Assembly (NCBI GenBank): GCA_963700475.1
Contig: CAVOXR010000015.1
Coordinates: forward strand, 434,001-498,000
Length of the DNA: 64,000 nt
Reading direction: 5' to 3'
From: Prado023 sp963700475
Lineage (GTDB): Bacteria; Actinomycetota; Actinomycetes; S36-B12; CAIYMF01
Part shown: one piece after another, positions 49,498 to 57,465 of the stretch
Numbering within the stretch: the first letter of the stretch is position 1
Layout: every line of letters begins with the position of its first letter
Program-made: the position numbers and the translations under genes
The notes under the pieces: generated by a model
Told to the model about the DNA's origin: nothing
Database searches by the model: none
What the model saw: the letters and a program-made list of their open reading frames with translations, nothing else

Positions 49498-50953
49498 GCC
49501 GCACCAGCCTGTCCCGTCGGCTGCCCCTGGTGATGGCGGGTGTCGCCGCCATCGCCGTCCTCCTCGGGGCGCTCGTGGCATGGCCGCTGCTGCGGGCCGC
49601 CGCGGACAGCACGGCACAGCGGACGCTGTCGCGGACCGCGGACCTGACCGCGGACCTGACCGCCGAGCTCCTCGAGCGCCGGTCTGCCGGGGAGTTCGAC
49701 GGTCCGCGAGGTGGGGTGCTCGCTCGGCTGGAGGTGCTGCTGGCCCCTCAGGAGGTCACGGCGTACGTGGTCGACCCCCGCGATCCCCGGTGGACGCCCC
49801 CTGCGCGACTCCGATGTCGAGGCCGTGACCACCGGCGGTGAGGTGTCCGACCGCCGGCGGGCTGCGGGCGAGCTATGTCGAGGGGCGGCCGGTCACCGAC
49901 GGGGTCGGCGTCCTGCTCGTCCAGCCAGCGGACGTGGCCCGGGACCTGTTCATGCCGGCGCTCGGTCGCCTGGCCCTGGCACTGGCCCTGGGCCTGCTCG
50001 TGGCGGTCGTCATCGGCTACTGGGTGGCCCGACGGCTCACCCGCCCGCTGGTGCAGGCGGCTGCCGCGGCCAACGCGATGAGCTCCGGCCAGCGTGACGT
50101 CCGGATCGATCCCCAGGGCCCGAGCGAGGTGGCCGACATCGCCATCGCGCTCAACCGGCTGTCCGCGGCGCTCAACGAGAGCGAGGGCCGCCAGCGTGAG
50201 TTCTTCCTGACGGTCTCGCACGAGCTGCGCACCCCGCTGACCTCCGTGAAGGGCTATGCAGAGGCCCTCGCGGACGGCGTGGTCCCGCCCGAGGACATCC
50301 CGGCTGTCGCAGGCGTGGTCCGCTCCGAGGCCGACCACCTCGACCGCCTGGTGGCCGACCTGCTCGACCTCGCCAGGCTCGGGGCCGTCGATGTCGCCGT
50401 GGAGCCTGTGGACCTCGACCTCGCCGGCCTCGGTGCGGACGCCGCGGCGGTGTGGGCAGGTCGGGCGGCCCGTGCGGGCGTGCGCTTCGTCGACGAGGTG
50501 GTGCGCACCCCGTACCAGGTGCGCACCGACCCCGTCCGTGTCCGACAGATCATCGACAACCTCATGGAGAACGCCCTGCGTGTGACGGGGGAGGGTGCGC
50601 CTGTCGTTCTGCGCATGTCCTCCGGCCCGACGCCGCATGAGTTCCTTGTGGAGGTGCGTGACGGCGGTCCGGGACTGACTGGGGATGACCTCAAGGTGGC
50701 CTTCGAGCCCGGGGAGCTGCACGCCAGGTACCGGGGCGTCCGCAAGGTCGGCTCCGGCGTGGGCCTTGCCCTGGTGGCCCGGCTGGCTGAGCGGCTGGGT
50801 GGTCGCGCGCAGGCCGGTGCGGCTCCCGAGGGTGGTGCGGCGTTCCTGGTGGTCCTTCCGGACATGTCTGCGCAGGAGGGGTCCGACGAGGTCAGCTGGC
50901 CGTCGACCCGAGCCACGGAACCGCAAGCCGCAGGACCCACCAGCCCGCAGTGA
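49494..50953 (+). CDS. Sensor histidine kinase (two one-base frameshifts near 49800 and 49852)
   Basis: About 485 residues after correction. An N-terminal helix (LPLVMAGVAAIAVLLGALVAW) and a short extracytoplasmic domain precede a second helix (LALALALGLLVAVVIGYWVA), HAMP, the H-box FFLTVSHELRTPLTSVKGY, N-box DNLMENAL, DGGPGL and GSGVGLAL. Removing one C from five at 49797-49801 gives TPLRDSDVEAVTTGGEVSD; removing one C at 49851-49852 then joins SDAGGLRASYVEG. Both changes fall in the sensor domain. It forms a pair with the response regulator. Its last 62 bases overlap the convergent DUF2752 gene. Confidence 0.88.
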
Positions 50954-51254
50954 TGACCATCAGGACCAGCACCGTCCGGTTGGCGATGACCGGCGTGGGG
51001 AGCCCCCGCCACGAGCGCGCCGCCCACTTCCCCCACGCCAGCACCGCCAGGGGGAGGATGACCAGCACGAACAGCGCGTTGTGGTCCAGGGCGCCGATCA
51101 CGTCACCGTGAGCCAGGCTCGCTGCCGCGCGGGTCGCTCCACAGAACGGGCAGTCCACACCGGTCAGAGTCCGCCACGGGCAGGGGGTCGGCCCCGCGTC
51201 GCCCAGCCGCAGGGCTGCGACTGTGAGCCATGCGGCCCCGACTCCGGCCAGCAC
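50892..51254 (-). CDS. DUF2752 membrane protein
   Basis: 120 residues from GTG 51254. The family core is visible: CPWRTLTGVDCPFCGATRA, then ASLAHGDVIGALDHNALF, with three cysteines and a following pair of hydrophobic segments (LFVLVILPLAVLAWG, VLVLMVITAGWWVLRL). The function is unknown. It lies on the opposite strand within the trp region and shares 62 bases at its 3' end with the histidine kinase gene. Confidence 0.82.
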   Translation of the reverse strand: MLAGVGAAWLTVAALRLGDAGPTPCPWRTLTGVDCPFCGATRAAASLAHGDVIGALDHNALFVLVILPLAVLAWGKWAARSWRGLPTPVIANRTVLVLMVITAGWWVLRLAVPWLGSTAS

Positions 51255-51391
51255 AGCCGTCGGGCCCGAGCATGCTCCGACTGCGCTGGACGCTGGCCGT
51301 CGAGGTGCTCACATCCGCAAGGTTAGCGCCGCCGGAGTCCGGCCGGGGTGTCTCGCGCGGGGGCGATTCGGTGGACGGGTCGGTCACTGCG

Positions 51392-51397
51392 TACCCT
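51392..51397 (+). promoter_or_regulatory. Candidate -10 (TACCCT) for trpCBA
   Basis: TACCCT lies 36 bases before the trpC ATG. A start near 51404 gives a leader of about 30 bases with GGAGGCGAGC. This would uncouple trpCBA from trpE, as needed given the minus-strand gene in between. There is no space for a leader peptide attenuator. Confidence 0.45.
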
Positions 51398-51433
51398 CTC
51401 CACCAGGATCCCGGCGACCAGGTGGAGGCGAGC

Positions 51434-52246
51434 ATGACCGTTCTCGACGACATCCTTGTCGGCGTGCGGGCGGATGTCGCCGAGCGCATGGCGCGGGTCC
51501 CCCTCGACGAGCTCAAGGAGCGGGCGAGCCACGCGCCGGAGCCACGCAACGGTGTCGCTGCGCTTCGTCAGGAGGACGAGGTCACGGTCATTGCCGAGGT
51601 CAAGCGCTCCTCGCCCAGCAAGGGTGCGCTCGCCGCCATCGAGGACCCGGCTGCCCTGGCGCGCGAGTACGAGGCCGGGGGCGCGCACGCGATCTCCGTG
51701 CTCACGGAGGGCCGCCGGTTCGGTGGGTCGCTCGATGACCTCGTCGCCGTGCGGCACGCTGTCGACGTGCCGGTCCTGCGCAAGGACTTCATCGTCTCGA
51801 GCTACCAGCTCTGGGAGGCCCGGGCTGCCGGTGCTGACATCGTCCTGCTGATCGTGGCTGCCCTGAGCCAGGATGCGCTCGTCTCATTGCACGAGCGGGC
51901 CCAGTCGATTGGGCTTACGGTCCTCGTGGAGGTGCATGACGTGGACGAGGTCCCCCGGGCGCTGGACGCCGGCGCGCGAGTCATCGGTGTCAATGTTCGT
52001 GACCTGCGGACGCTGGCCGTTGATCGCGACCACTTCGCACGCGTCGCCCCGATCATCCCGGACGGCGTGGTCCGCGTGGCTGAGAGCGGCGTGCGCGGCC
52101 CCCATGACCTCATCTCCTACGCCAACGCCGGCGCCGACGCAGTCCTTGTGGGGGAGAGCCTCGTGACCGGCGGGGACCCCCGGCAGGCCGTGCACGACCT
52201 GGTCACCGCGGGCGCCCACCCGGCCCTTCGACACGGACGACCATGA
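51434..52246 (+). CDS. trpC: Indole-3-glycerol phosphate synthase
   Basis: 270 residues from ATG 51434, with GGAGG upstream. Barrel motifs with catalytic residues: VIAEVKRSSPSKGALA, AISVLTEGRRFGGSLDDL, VLRKDFIVSSYQLWEARAAG, IGVNVRDLRTL and RVAESGVRG, then DAVLVGESLV. It converts CdRP to indole-3-glycerol phosphate. The open frame upstream to 51230 is a shadow of the DUF2752 region. ATGA overlap with trpB. Confidence 0.96.
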   Translation: MTVLDDILVGVRADVAERMARVPLDELKERASHAPEPRNGVAALRQEDEVTVIAEVKRSSPSKGALAAIEDPAALAREYEAGGAHAISVLTEGRRFGGSLDDLVAVRHAVDVPVLRKDFIVSSYQLWEARAAGADIVLLIVAALSQDALVSLHERAQSIGLTVLVEVHDVDEVPRALDAGARVIGVNVRDLRTLAVDRDHFARVAPIIPDGVVRVAESGVRGPHDLISYANAGADAVLVGESLVTGGDPRQAVHDLVTAGAHPALRHGRP

Positions 52247-53493
52247 CTGCTGACCTCACCAACCTGGGCCTCATCCCAGGGACTTCGTCCACCCCCGACG
52301 CCACGGGGCACTTCGGTGTGTTCGGCGGTCGATTCGTCCCCGAGGCGCTCATCGCCGCCCTCGACGAGTTGGCGGCGGCCTACGCGGCGGCCCGGGTCGA
52401 CCCGCTGTTCCTCGCCGAGCTCGACCACCTGGCGCGCACGTACACCGGACGGCCGACCCCGATCACCGAGGCGCCACGCTTCGCCAGGGCCGGCGGTGTC
52501 ACGGCGCGCATCGTGCTCAAGCGCGAGGACCTCAACCACACGGGGTCGCACAAGATCAACAACGTCCTGGGTCAGGCGCTGCTGACGGTGCGGATGGGCA
52601 AGCATCGCGTGATCGCCGAGACCGGCGCCGGCCAGCACGGGGTCGCCACCGCGACCGCCGCGGCCCTGATGGGCCTGGAGTGCGTGGTCTACATGGGGCT
52701 GGAGGACACCCGCCGCCAGGCGCTGAACGTCGCCCGGATGAAGCTCCTGGGCGCGGAGGTGATCCCGGTGACCACCGGGTCGCAGACCCTCAAGGACGCT
52801 GTCAACGAGGCCATGCGCGACTGGGTCACGAACGTGGAGGACACCCACTACCTTCTGGGCACCGTGGCCGGACCGCACCCGTTCCCGCAGATGGTCCGCG
52901 ACTTCCACCGGGTCATCGGCGTCGAGGCCCGTGCGCAGGTCCTGGCCGACTACGGCCGTCTGCCCGACGCGGTCGCCGCGTGCGTCGGTGGCGGGTCGAA
53001 CGCCATCGGGATCTTCCACCCGTTCCTCGACGATGCCGGCGTGGCGCTGCACGGCTACGAGGCAGCCGGAGACGGCGTGGAGACCGGCCGGCACGCCGCC
53101 ACCATCACCGGCGGGACGATCGGCGTGTTCCAGGGCACCCGCTCCTTCCTGCTGCAGGACGACGAGGGCCAGACCACGGAGTCGCACTCGATCTCCGCCG
53201 GGCTGGACTACCCGGGCGTCGGCCCGGAGCACTCCTATCTGGCGCAGACGGGCCGCGCGCACTACCACCCGGTCACCGACACCGAGGCGATGGACGCCTT
53301 CAGCCTGCTGTGCCGGACTGAGGGGATCATCCCGGCCATCGAGAGTGCCCACGCCCTCTCCGGGGCGCTGCAGCTCGGCCGTGAGCTCGGCCCGGACGGG
53401 ATCGTGCTGGTCAACCTGTCCGGTCGCGGGGACAAGGACGTCAGCACCGCGGCCACGTGGTTCGGGATCGACCTGGGCGAGGGGCAGCTGTGA
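52243..53493 (+). CDS. trpB: Tryptophan synthase beta chain
   Basis: 416 residues. GHFGVFGGRFVPEALI at the start, the PLP lysine in LNHTGSHKINNVLGQALL, GAGQHGVATATAAAL, the phosphate loop CVGGGSNAIGIFHPF and HSISAGLDYPGVGPEH define the TrpB1 form. It condenses indole with serine. The stop overlaps the GTG of trpA, so the two subunits are made together. Confidence 0.97.
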   Translation: MTADLTNLGLIPGTSSTPDATGHFGVFGGRFVPEALIAALDELAAAYAAARVDPLFLAELDHLARTYTGRPTPITEAPRFARAGGVTARIVLKREDLNHTGSHKINNVLGQALLTVRMGKHRVIAETGAGQHGVATATAAALMGLECVVYMGLEDTRRQALNVARMKLLGAEVIPVTTGSQTLKDAVNEAMRDWVTNVEDTHYLLGTVAGPHPFPQMVRDFHRVIGVEARAQVLADYGRLPDAVAACVGGGSNAIGIFHPFLDDAGVALHGYEAAGDGVETGRHAATITGGTIGVFQGTRSFLLQDDEGQTTESHSISAGLDYPGVGPEHSYLAQTGRAHYHPVTDTEAMDAFSLLCRTEGIIPAIESAHALSGALQLGRELGPDGIVLVNLSGRGDKDVSTAATWFGIDLGEGQL

Positions 53494-54290
53494 GCACCCT
53501 GCATGAGGCGTTCGCGCGGGCGCGGGCCGAGGGTCGCGCCGCGCTGATCGGCTACCTGCCCAGCGGGTTCCCGACCCAGGAGGAGGGCGTCGCCCTGGCC
53601 ACGGCCATGGTGGCGGCGGGCGTCGACATCGTGGAGGTCGGGCTTCCCTACTCCGACCCGCTGATGGACGGTCCCACGATCCAGGCTGCCGTGCTCCAGT
53701 CCCTGAACTCGGGATCGAACGTCGCGCACGTGCTGGACACGGTCGCGGCGGTGGCGGCGACCGGCGCCCCGACCCTGGTGATGTCCTACTGGAACCCGAT
53801 CGAGCGGATCGGCGTCGAGGCGTTCGCCGACCGTCTGAGGGGTGCTGGAGGCGTCGGGGTGATCACCCCGGACCTCACACCCGAGGAGGCCGACGACTGG
53901 GTGGCCGCCACGCAGGCCGCGGGTCTCGACCGCGTCTTCCTGGTCGCCCCGTCGAGCAGCGACGAGCGGATCGCCGCCGTCGCAGGCATCACCAACGGCT
54001 TCGTCTACGCCGCCTCGCTGATGGGCGTCACCGGTGCGCGGGCCAGTGTCGGCTCGGGGGCCCGGGAGCTCGTCGCCCGCGTGCGGACGCTGACCGACCT
54101 CCCCGTTGCTGTCGGCCTTGGCGTCTCCACCGGCGACCAGGCCGCCGAGGTCGCGTCCTACGCCGATGGCGTGATCGTCGGATCGGCGTTCATCGCCCGG
54201 ATCCTGGCCGCACCGGATCACGACGCTGCACTGGTAGCGGTCAGTGAGTTGGCCGCTGAGCTCGCGGCAGGGGTTCGCCGGCGGGCCTAG
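53490..54290 (+). CDS. trpA: Tryptophan synthase alpha chain
   Basis: 266 residues from GTG 53490. LIGYLPSGFPTQEEGVAL, the catalytic Glu/Asp context DIVEVGLPYSDPLMDGPTIQ, GVITPDLTPEEADDW, FVYAASLMGVTGAR and PVAVGLGVSTGDQA are TrpA signatures. It cleaves indole-3-glycerol phosphate and channels indole to TrpB. It ends nine bases from the stop of the convergent VKOR gene, with no terminator visible. Confidence 0.96.
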   Translation: MSTLHEAFARARAEGRAALIGYLPSGFPTQEEGVALATAMVAAGVDIVEVGLPYSDPLMDGPTIQAAVLQSLNSGSNVAHVLDTVAAVAATGAPTLVMSYWNPIERIGVEAFADRLRGAGGVGVITPDLTPEEADDWVAATQAAGLDRVFLVAPSSSDERIAAVAGITNGFVYAASLMGVTGARASVGSGARELVARVRTLTDLPVAVGLGVSTGDQAAEVASYADGVIVGSAFIARILAAPDHDAALVAVSELAAELAAGVRRRA

Positions 54291-54299
54291 ACCCGCGAC

Positions 54300-54927
54300 T
54301 CACACGTACTTGTAGATCACCATCGCGGCCAGGATCGCCAGCAGGATGACCACCCCGGCTGCGTCGAAGCCCGAGGCGCAGGGGACGCTCGAGGCGACGC
54401 TTCGTGCCGGCCCCGAGGTTGCCCTCGAGGATGTTCACCCGCGTCATCGAGGCGAACACCAGCGTCGTGGTGATCGTGATCAGCATGCACCAGGGGCACA
54501 TGGCACCGATCACGAAGTAGGCCTGGTAGAACAGCCAGTACGCGAAGGCCAGGCCGATCGAGTACACCACCTGGGCTGAGAGCATGAACCAGCGCGGGAA
54601 CCTGACCCCTCCGAGCGCGGCGACGGCGATGGTGATGACCACCGGCTCGGCGATCAGGCCGAGGAAGGCGTTGGGGAAGCCGAGCAGGTTGGCCTGCCAG
54701 GTGAGGCCGACGGTGGCGCAGGAGATCGTCGAGGAGATGTTGCAGGAGAGGTCGGCCAGGGGGTCCTCGGCGAGCTTCACGGCGTCGATGGACAGCACCA
54801 GCGAGGCCCAGAGCCCGATGATGCTGGAGATCAGCATCTCGATGAAGGCACCGGTGTGGTAACGGTCCTTGGCGGTGGGGACGGGGCGCACCGGCGGGTC
54901 AGCGACCTCGGTGGAGACGTTGACCAT
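54300..54927 (-). CDS. Vitamin K epoxide reductase family protein (one-base frameshift near 54369)
   Basis: About 208 residues after correction, from ATG 54927 (AGGA upstream; the frame runs to 54987). It has five hydrophobic segments, loop cysteines in LSCNISSTISCATVG, FPNAFLGLIAEP and the active CxxC in AMCPWCMLITI. The original frame ends in arginine-rich sequence. Removing one G from GGG (about 54369-54373) restores LGFDAAGVVILLAILAAMVI and ends YKYV. It reoxidises DsbA-like proteins using menaquinone. Divergent from the DsbA-like gene, a pairing also seen in mycobacteria. Confidence 0.9.
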
Positions 54928-55066
54928 CGCGCGTCCTGCCTGTTCTCGTGCGTCGGGGCGTGGGCCGACGAGCAGCCGCACCTGCACGATGGTAGTTCAG
55001 CCCGCGCATATCTGGGATTCGGTCCGCGCCACGACACGGCTCGGGTCCGACGCCCGGCATTTCGGG

Positions 55067-55072
55067 TAATCT
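55067..55072 (+). promoter_or_regulatory. Candidate -10 (TAATCT) for the DsbA-like gene
   Basis: TAATCT lies 24 bases before the ATG at 55096. A start near 55079 gives a short leader containing GGAGG (55086-55090). Confidence 0.4.
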
Positions 55073-55095
55073 TGGCCCAACTCACGGAGGTAACG

Positions 55096-55950
55096 ATGGC
55101 AGCCGAGAAGAAGACCCCCACGTCGGGCCAGTCCGGGCTGACGCCCAAGCAGCTCGCGGAACAGGCGCGCGCCGAGTCGGAGGCCGCCGAGCGCCGCCGC
55201 GAGCGCACCATCCGGATCGTCGGCGGGATCGTGGTCCTGCTGGTGGTGGGTGGCCTGCTGGCCGTCGGGTTCTTCGCCGGGCGGGACAACGGCACCGATG
55301 GGTCGGCCACTGCGGCCCCGACGCCGGATGCCAGCGCAGCGAGCCCTGCTGGCGTGGGTGAGAACTACGGGGTGCCCTACGGCACCGGATGGACGTCGGC
55401 GGACGAGGCGAAGCTGCCCACGCTGGAGATCTGGGAGGACTTCCAGTGCCCGGCCTGCAAGCAGGTGGAGGCGGCATCAGGCGCCCAGATCCAGGCGCTC
55501 GCTGACGAGGGCAAGGTCAAGCTGCTCTACCGGCCGGCCACGTTCCTCGATGTGAGCCTGGCGGCTGACAACCAGGCCAACGGCAACCCCAACTCCTCTG
55601 CCCGGGCCACCAGTGCCTGGGGCTGCTCGATCGATGCCGGGAAGACCGGCGAGTACCACTCAGCCGTCTTCGACATCCAGCCCGCCGAGGAGGGCGTCGG
55701 CTACTCCGACCAGCAGCTGATCGACCTCGGGACGACTGTCGGCATCGAGGGCGACGATCTGGCGACCTACACCAAGTGCGTCCAGGACGGGACGTACCTG
55801 GGGTGGGCCGCGAACAGCAACCAGGAGTTCGTCACCGCTGGCGTGGGCGGGACTCCCACGGCCTACCTCAATGGTGTGGAGCTCAACGGCTCCGACCTTG
55901 CTGACATCGAGGGACTCACGGCGAAGATCGAAGCCGCGACCGCGAAGTGA
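55096..55950 (+). CDS. DsbA-like thiol oxidoreductase, membrane anchored
   Basis: 284 residues from ATG 55096. A basic cytoplasmic N terminus precedes one helix at about 43-65 (VGGIVVLLVVGGLLAVGFFAG), a Ser/Ala/Pro linker and a thioredoxin-fold domain with the CxxC centre in WEDFQCPACKQVE and the cis-proline loop GVGGTPTAYLNG. A second Cys pair (WGCSID, YTKCVQ) may form a structural disulfide. It should oxidise exported proteins with the divergent VKOR as its recycling partner. The stop overlaps lgt as GTGA. Confidence 0.9.
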   Translation: MAAEKKTPTSGQSGLTPKQLAEQARAESEAAERRRERTIRIVGGIVVLLVVGGLLAVGFFAGRDNGTDGSATAAPTPDASAASPAGVGENYGVPYGTGWTSADEAKLPTLEIWEDFQCPACKQVEAASGAQIQALADEGKVKLLYRPATFLDVSLAADNQANGNPNSSARATSAWGCSIDAGKTGEYHSAVFDIQPAEEGVGYSDQQLIDLGTTVGIEGDDLATYTKCVQDGTYLGWAANSNQEFVTAGVGGTPTAYLNGVELNGSDLADIEGLTAKIEAATAK

Positions 55951-56822
55951 TCGGAGCGCTGGCCACCTCGATCCCGAGTCCCGACCAGTCGGTCTGGCAC
56001 CTCGGCCCGCTGCCGCTGCGGGCGTACGCACTGTGCATCTTGGCGGGGATCTTCGTCGCCATGTGGGTCGGTGACCGGCGCTGGGTCGCCCGCGGTGGGA
56101 ACAAGGGGCTCGTCTACGACGTGGCCGTCTGGGCGGTCCCATTCGGCATCATCGGCGGGCGGCTGTACCACGTCCTGACCGACTGGCCCACCTACTTCGG
56201 ATCCGGGGGATCAGGCCTTCGTGCGGCGATCGCCATCTGGGAGGGTGGCCTGGGCATCTGGGGCGCGATCGCCCTCGGGACCGTGGGGGCGTGGATCGGG
56301 TGCCGACGTCATGGCGTCCCACTGCCGCCCTTCACCGATGCGCTGGCCGTGGGCGTCCCGCTCGCTCAGGCCATCGGCCGGCTCGGCAACTGGTTCAACC
56401 AGGAGCTCTTCGGCAAGCCCACGGACCTGCCGTGGGGCCTGGAGATCGACCCGGTGCACCGGCCGGCGGGCTTCGAGCAGTTCGCGACGTTCCACCCGAC
56501 CTTCCTCTACGAGGCGCTCTGGCTGGTCGGTGTGGCCGGGCTCGTGGCGTGGGCCGACCGGCGCTGGACGCTCGGGCACGGGCGCGCCTTCGCCCTCTAC
56601 GTGGCCGCCTACTGCGTGGGGCGCTTGGGGATGGAGATGCTGCGCATCGACCCGGCCACGCAGGTCGGTGGTATCCGGATCAACGTGTTCACCTCCGTGG
56701 TCGTCGGGCTCGGGGCGGTTGCCTACTTCGTCGTGAGTGCCCGCACGCGGCCAGGACGCGAGGCCCCGGAGGAGCTCCAGGGCACCCGGGCAGGTCAGGA
56801 AAGGGTGCCCTCCCCGGAGTGA
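55947..56822 (+). CDS. lgt: Prolipoprotein diacylglyceryl transferase
   Basis: 291 residues from GTG 55947. Seven-helix membrane protein with PLPLRAYALCILAG, VPFGIIGGRLYHVLTDW, WEGGLGIWGAI, the Lgt signature AQAIGRLGNWFNQELFGKP and HPTFLYEALWLV. It adds diacylglycerol to the lipobox cysteine before LspA cleavage. The last 35 residues are a charged tail. Translation is coupled to the DsbA-like gene. Confidence 0.96.
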   Translation: MIGALATSIPSPDQSVWHLGPLPLRAYALCILAGIFVAMWVGDRRWVARGGNKGLVYDVAVWAVPFGIIGGRLYHVLTDWPTYFGSGGSGLRAAIAIWEGGLGIWGAIALGTVGAWIGCRRHGVPLPPFTDALAVGVPLAQAIGRLGNWFNQELFGKPTDLPWGLEIDPVHRPAGFEQFATFHPTFLYEALWLVGVAGLVAWADRRWTLGHGRAFALYVAAYCVGRLGMEMLRIDPATQVGGIRINVFTSVVVGLGAVAYFVVSARTRPGREAPEELQGTRAGQERVPSPE

Positions 56823-56823
56823 G

Positions 56824-56838
56824 GGGACCCTTGGTCCC
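56824..56838 (+). terminator. Short hairpin after lgt
   Basis: GGGACC-CTT-GGTCCC lies immediately after the lgt stop. The stem has only 6 bp and there is no T-run, so termination is uncertain. Confidence 0.25.
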
Positions 56839-56954
56839 GGCGAAGTCAGGACGTTCGGCGCGTCGATCCCGCCGTTCAATCCCGATTGTCCGGTTCCGCG
56901 TGCCACATAGTTGACCCTGCAAGGGAGTTCCCACTCACGAGAAGAGAGACTCGA

Positions 56955-57401
56955 ATGTCCAAGACCCCGAAGATCGTCGCCATCCTGCTGTACGTCGCCG
57001 GCGCGATCCTGCTCGTCGGCGGTGCCGGCACCTGGTACACGGTGTCCAACCAGCTGGCCGCCGAGAACATCACCGTCACCGACGACGCCCCCTGCCAGCA
57101 GGGCCAGGACGTCAACGGCCCGGTCGAGGCCTTCTGCATGGCCGAGATCATCAACACCCACGCCCTCGAGGCGACCGGCGGCAAGACCTACGCCGAGCTC
57201 GACCGCGAGGACCCGCTGCGGGCCACCGCGCAGAGCGCCTCGTTCCTGCGCGCATCGCTGTTCACCTCCGTGGTGGCCTTCGGTGTCGCCGCCTTCGCGA
57301 TGGGGATGGGCCTGCTGAGCATCCTCATCGGTGTCGGCATCGGCGCCCTCGACAAGCGGACGAAGGTCGCGACACTCCCCGCGGAGACCGTCAGCGCCTG
57401 A
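56955..57401 (+). CDS. Two-helix membrane protein of the actinobacterial family misnamed LigA
   Basis: 148 residues from ATG 56955. An N-terminal helix at about 7-27 (AILLYVAGAILLVGGAGTW) is followed by an extracytoplasmic domain of about 65 residues with two cysteines (APCQQG, EAFCMAEI) and the conserved block NTHALEATGGKTYAELDREDPLR (here in parts), then a second helix at about 97-130. Homologues are often labelled aromatic ring-opening dioxygenase LigA, but I see no catalytic motif and the topology does not fit. Function unknown. Confidence 0.8.
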   Translation: MSKTPKIVAILLYVAGAILLVGGAGTWYTVSNQLAAENITVTDDAPCQQGQDVNGPVEAFCMAEIINTHALEATGGKTYAELDREDPLRATAQSASFLRASLFTSVVAFGVAAFAMGMGLLSILIGVGIGALDKRTKVATLPAETVSA

Positions 57402-57417
57402 CGCTCTGAACGAACCC

Positions 57418-57454
57418 GATGGTGCCCGTCCCCCGAGTGGGGGCGGGCACCATC
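57418..57454. terminator. Strong hairpin between convergent genes
   Basis: GATGGTGCCCG plus CCCCC pairs with GGGGG plus CGGGCACCATC, 16 base pairs with one bulged T and a short loop. It lies 17 bases after one stop and 12 bases before the other, so it can act in both directions. No T-run on either side. Confidence 0.7.
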
Positions 57455-57465
57455 TGCGTCCGGGG

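Noticed and set aside
56955..57401. Aromatic ring-opening dioxygenase LigA
   Set aside because: A commonly propagated label for this family; the protein is a two-helix membrane protein without dioxygenase motifs.
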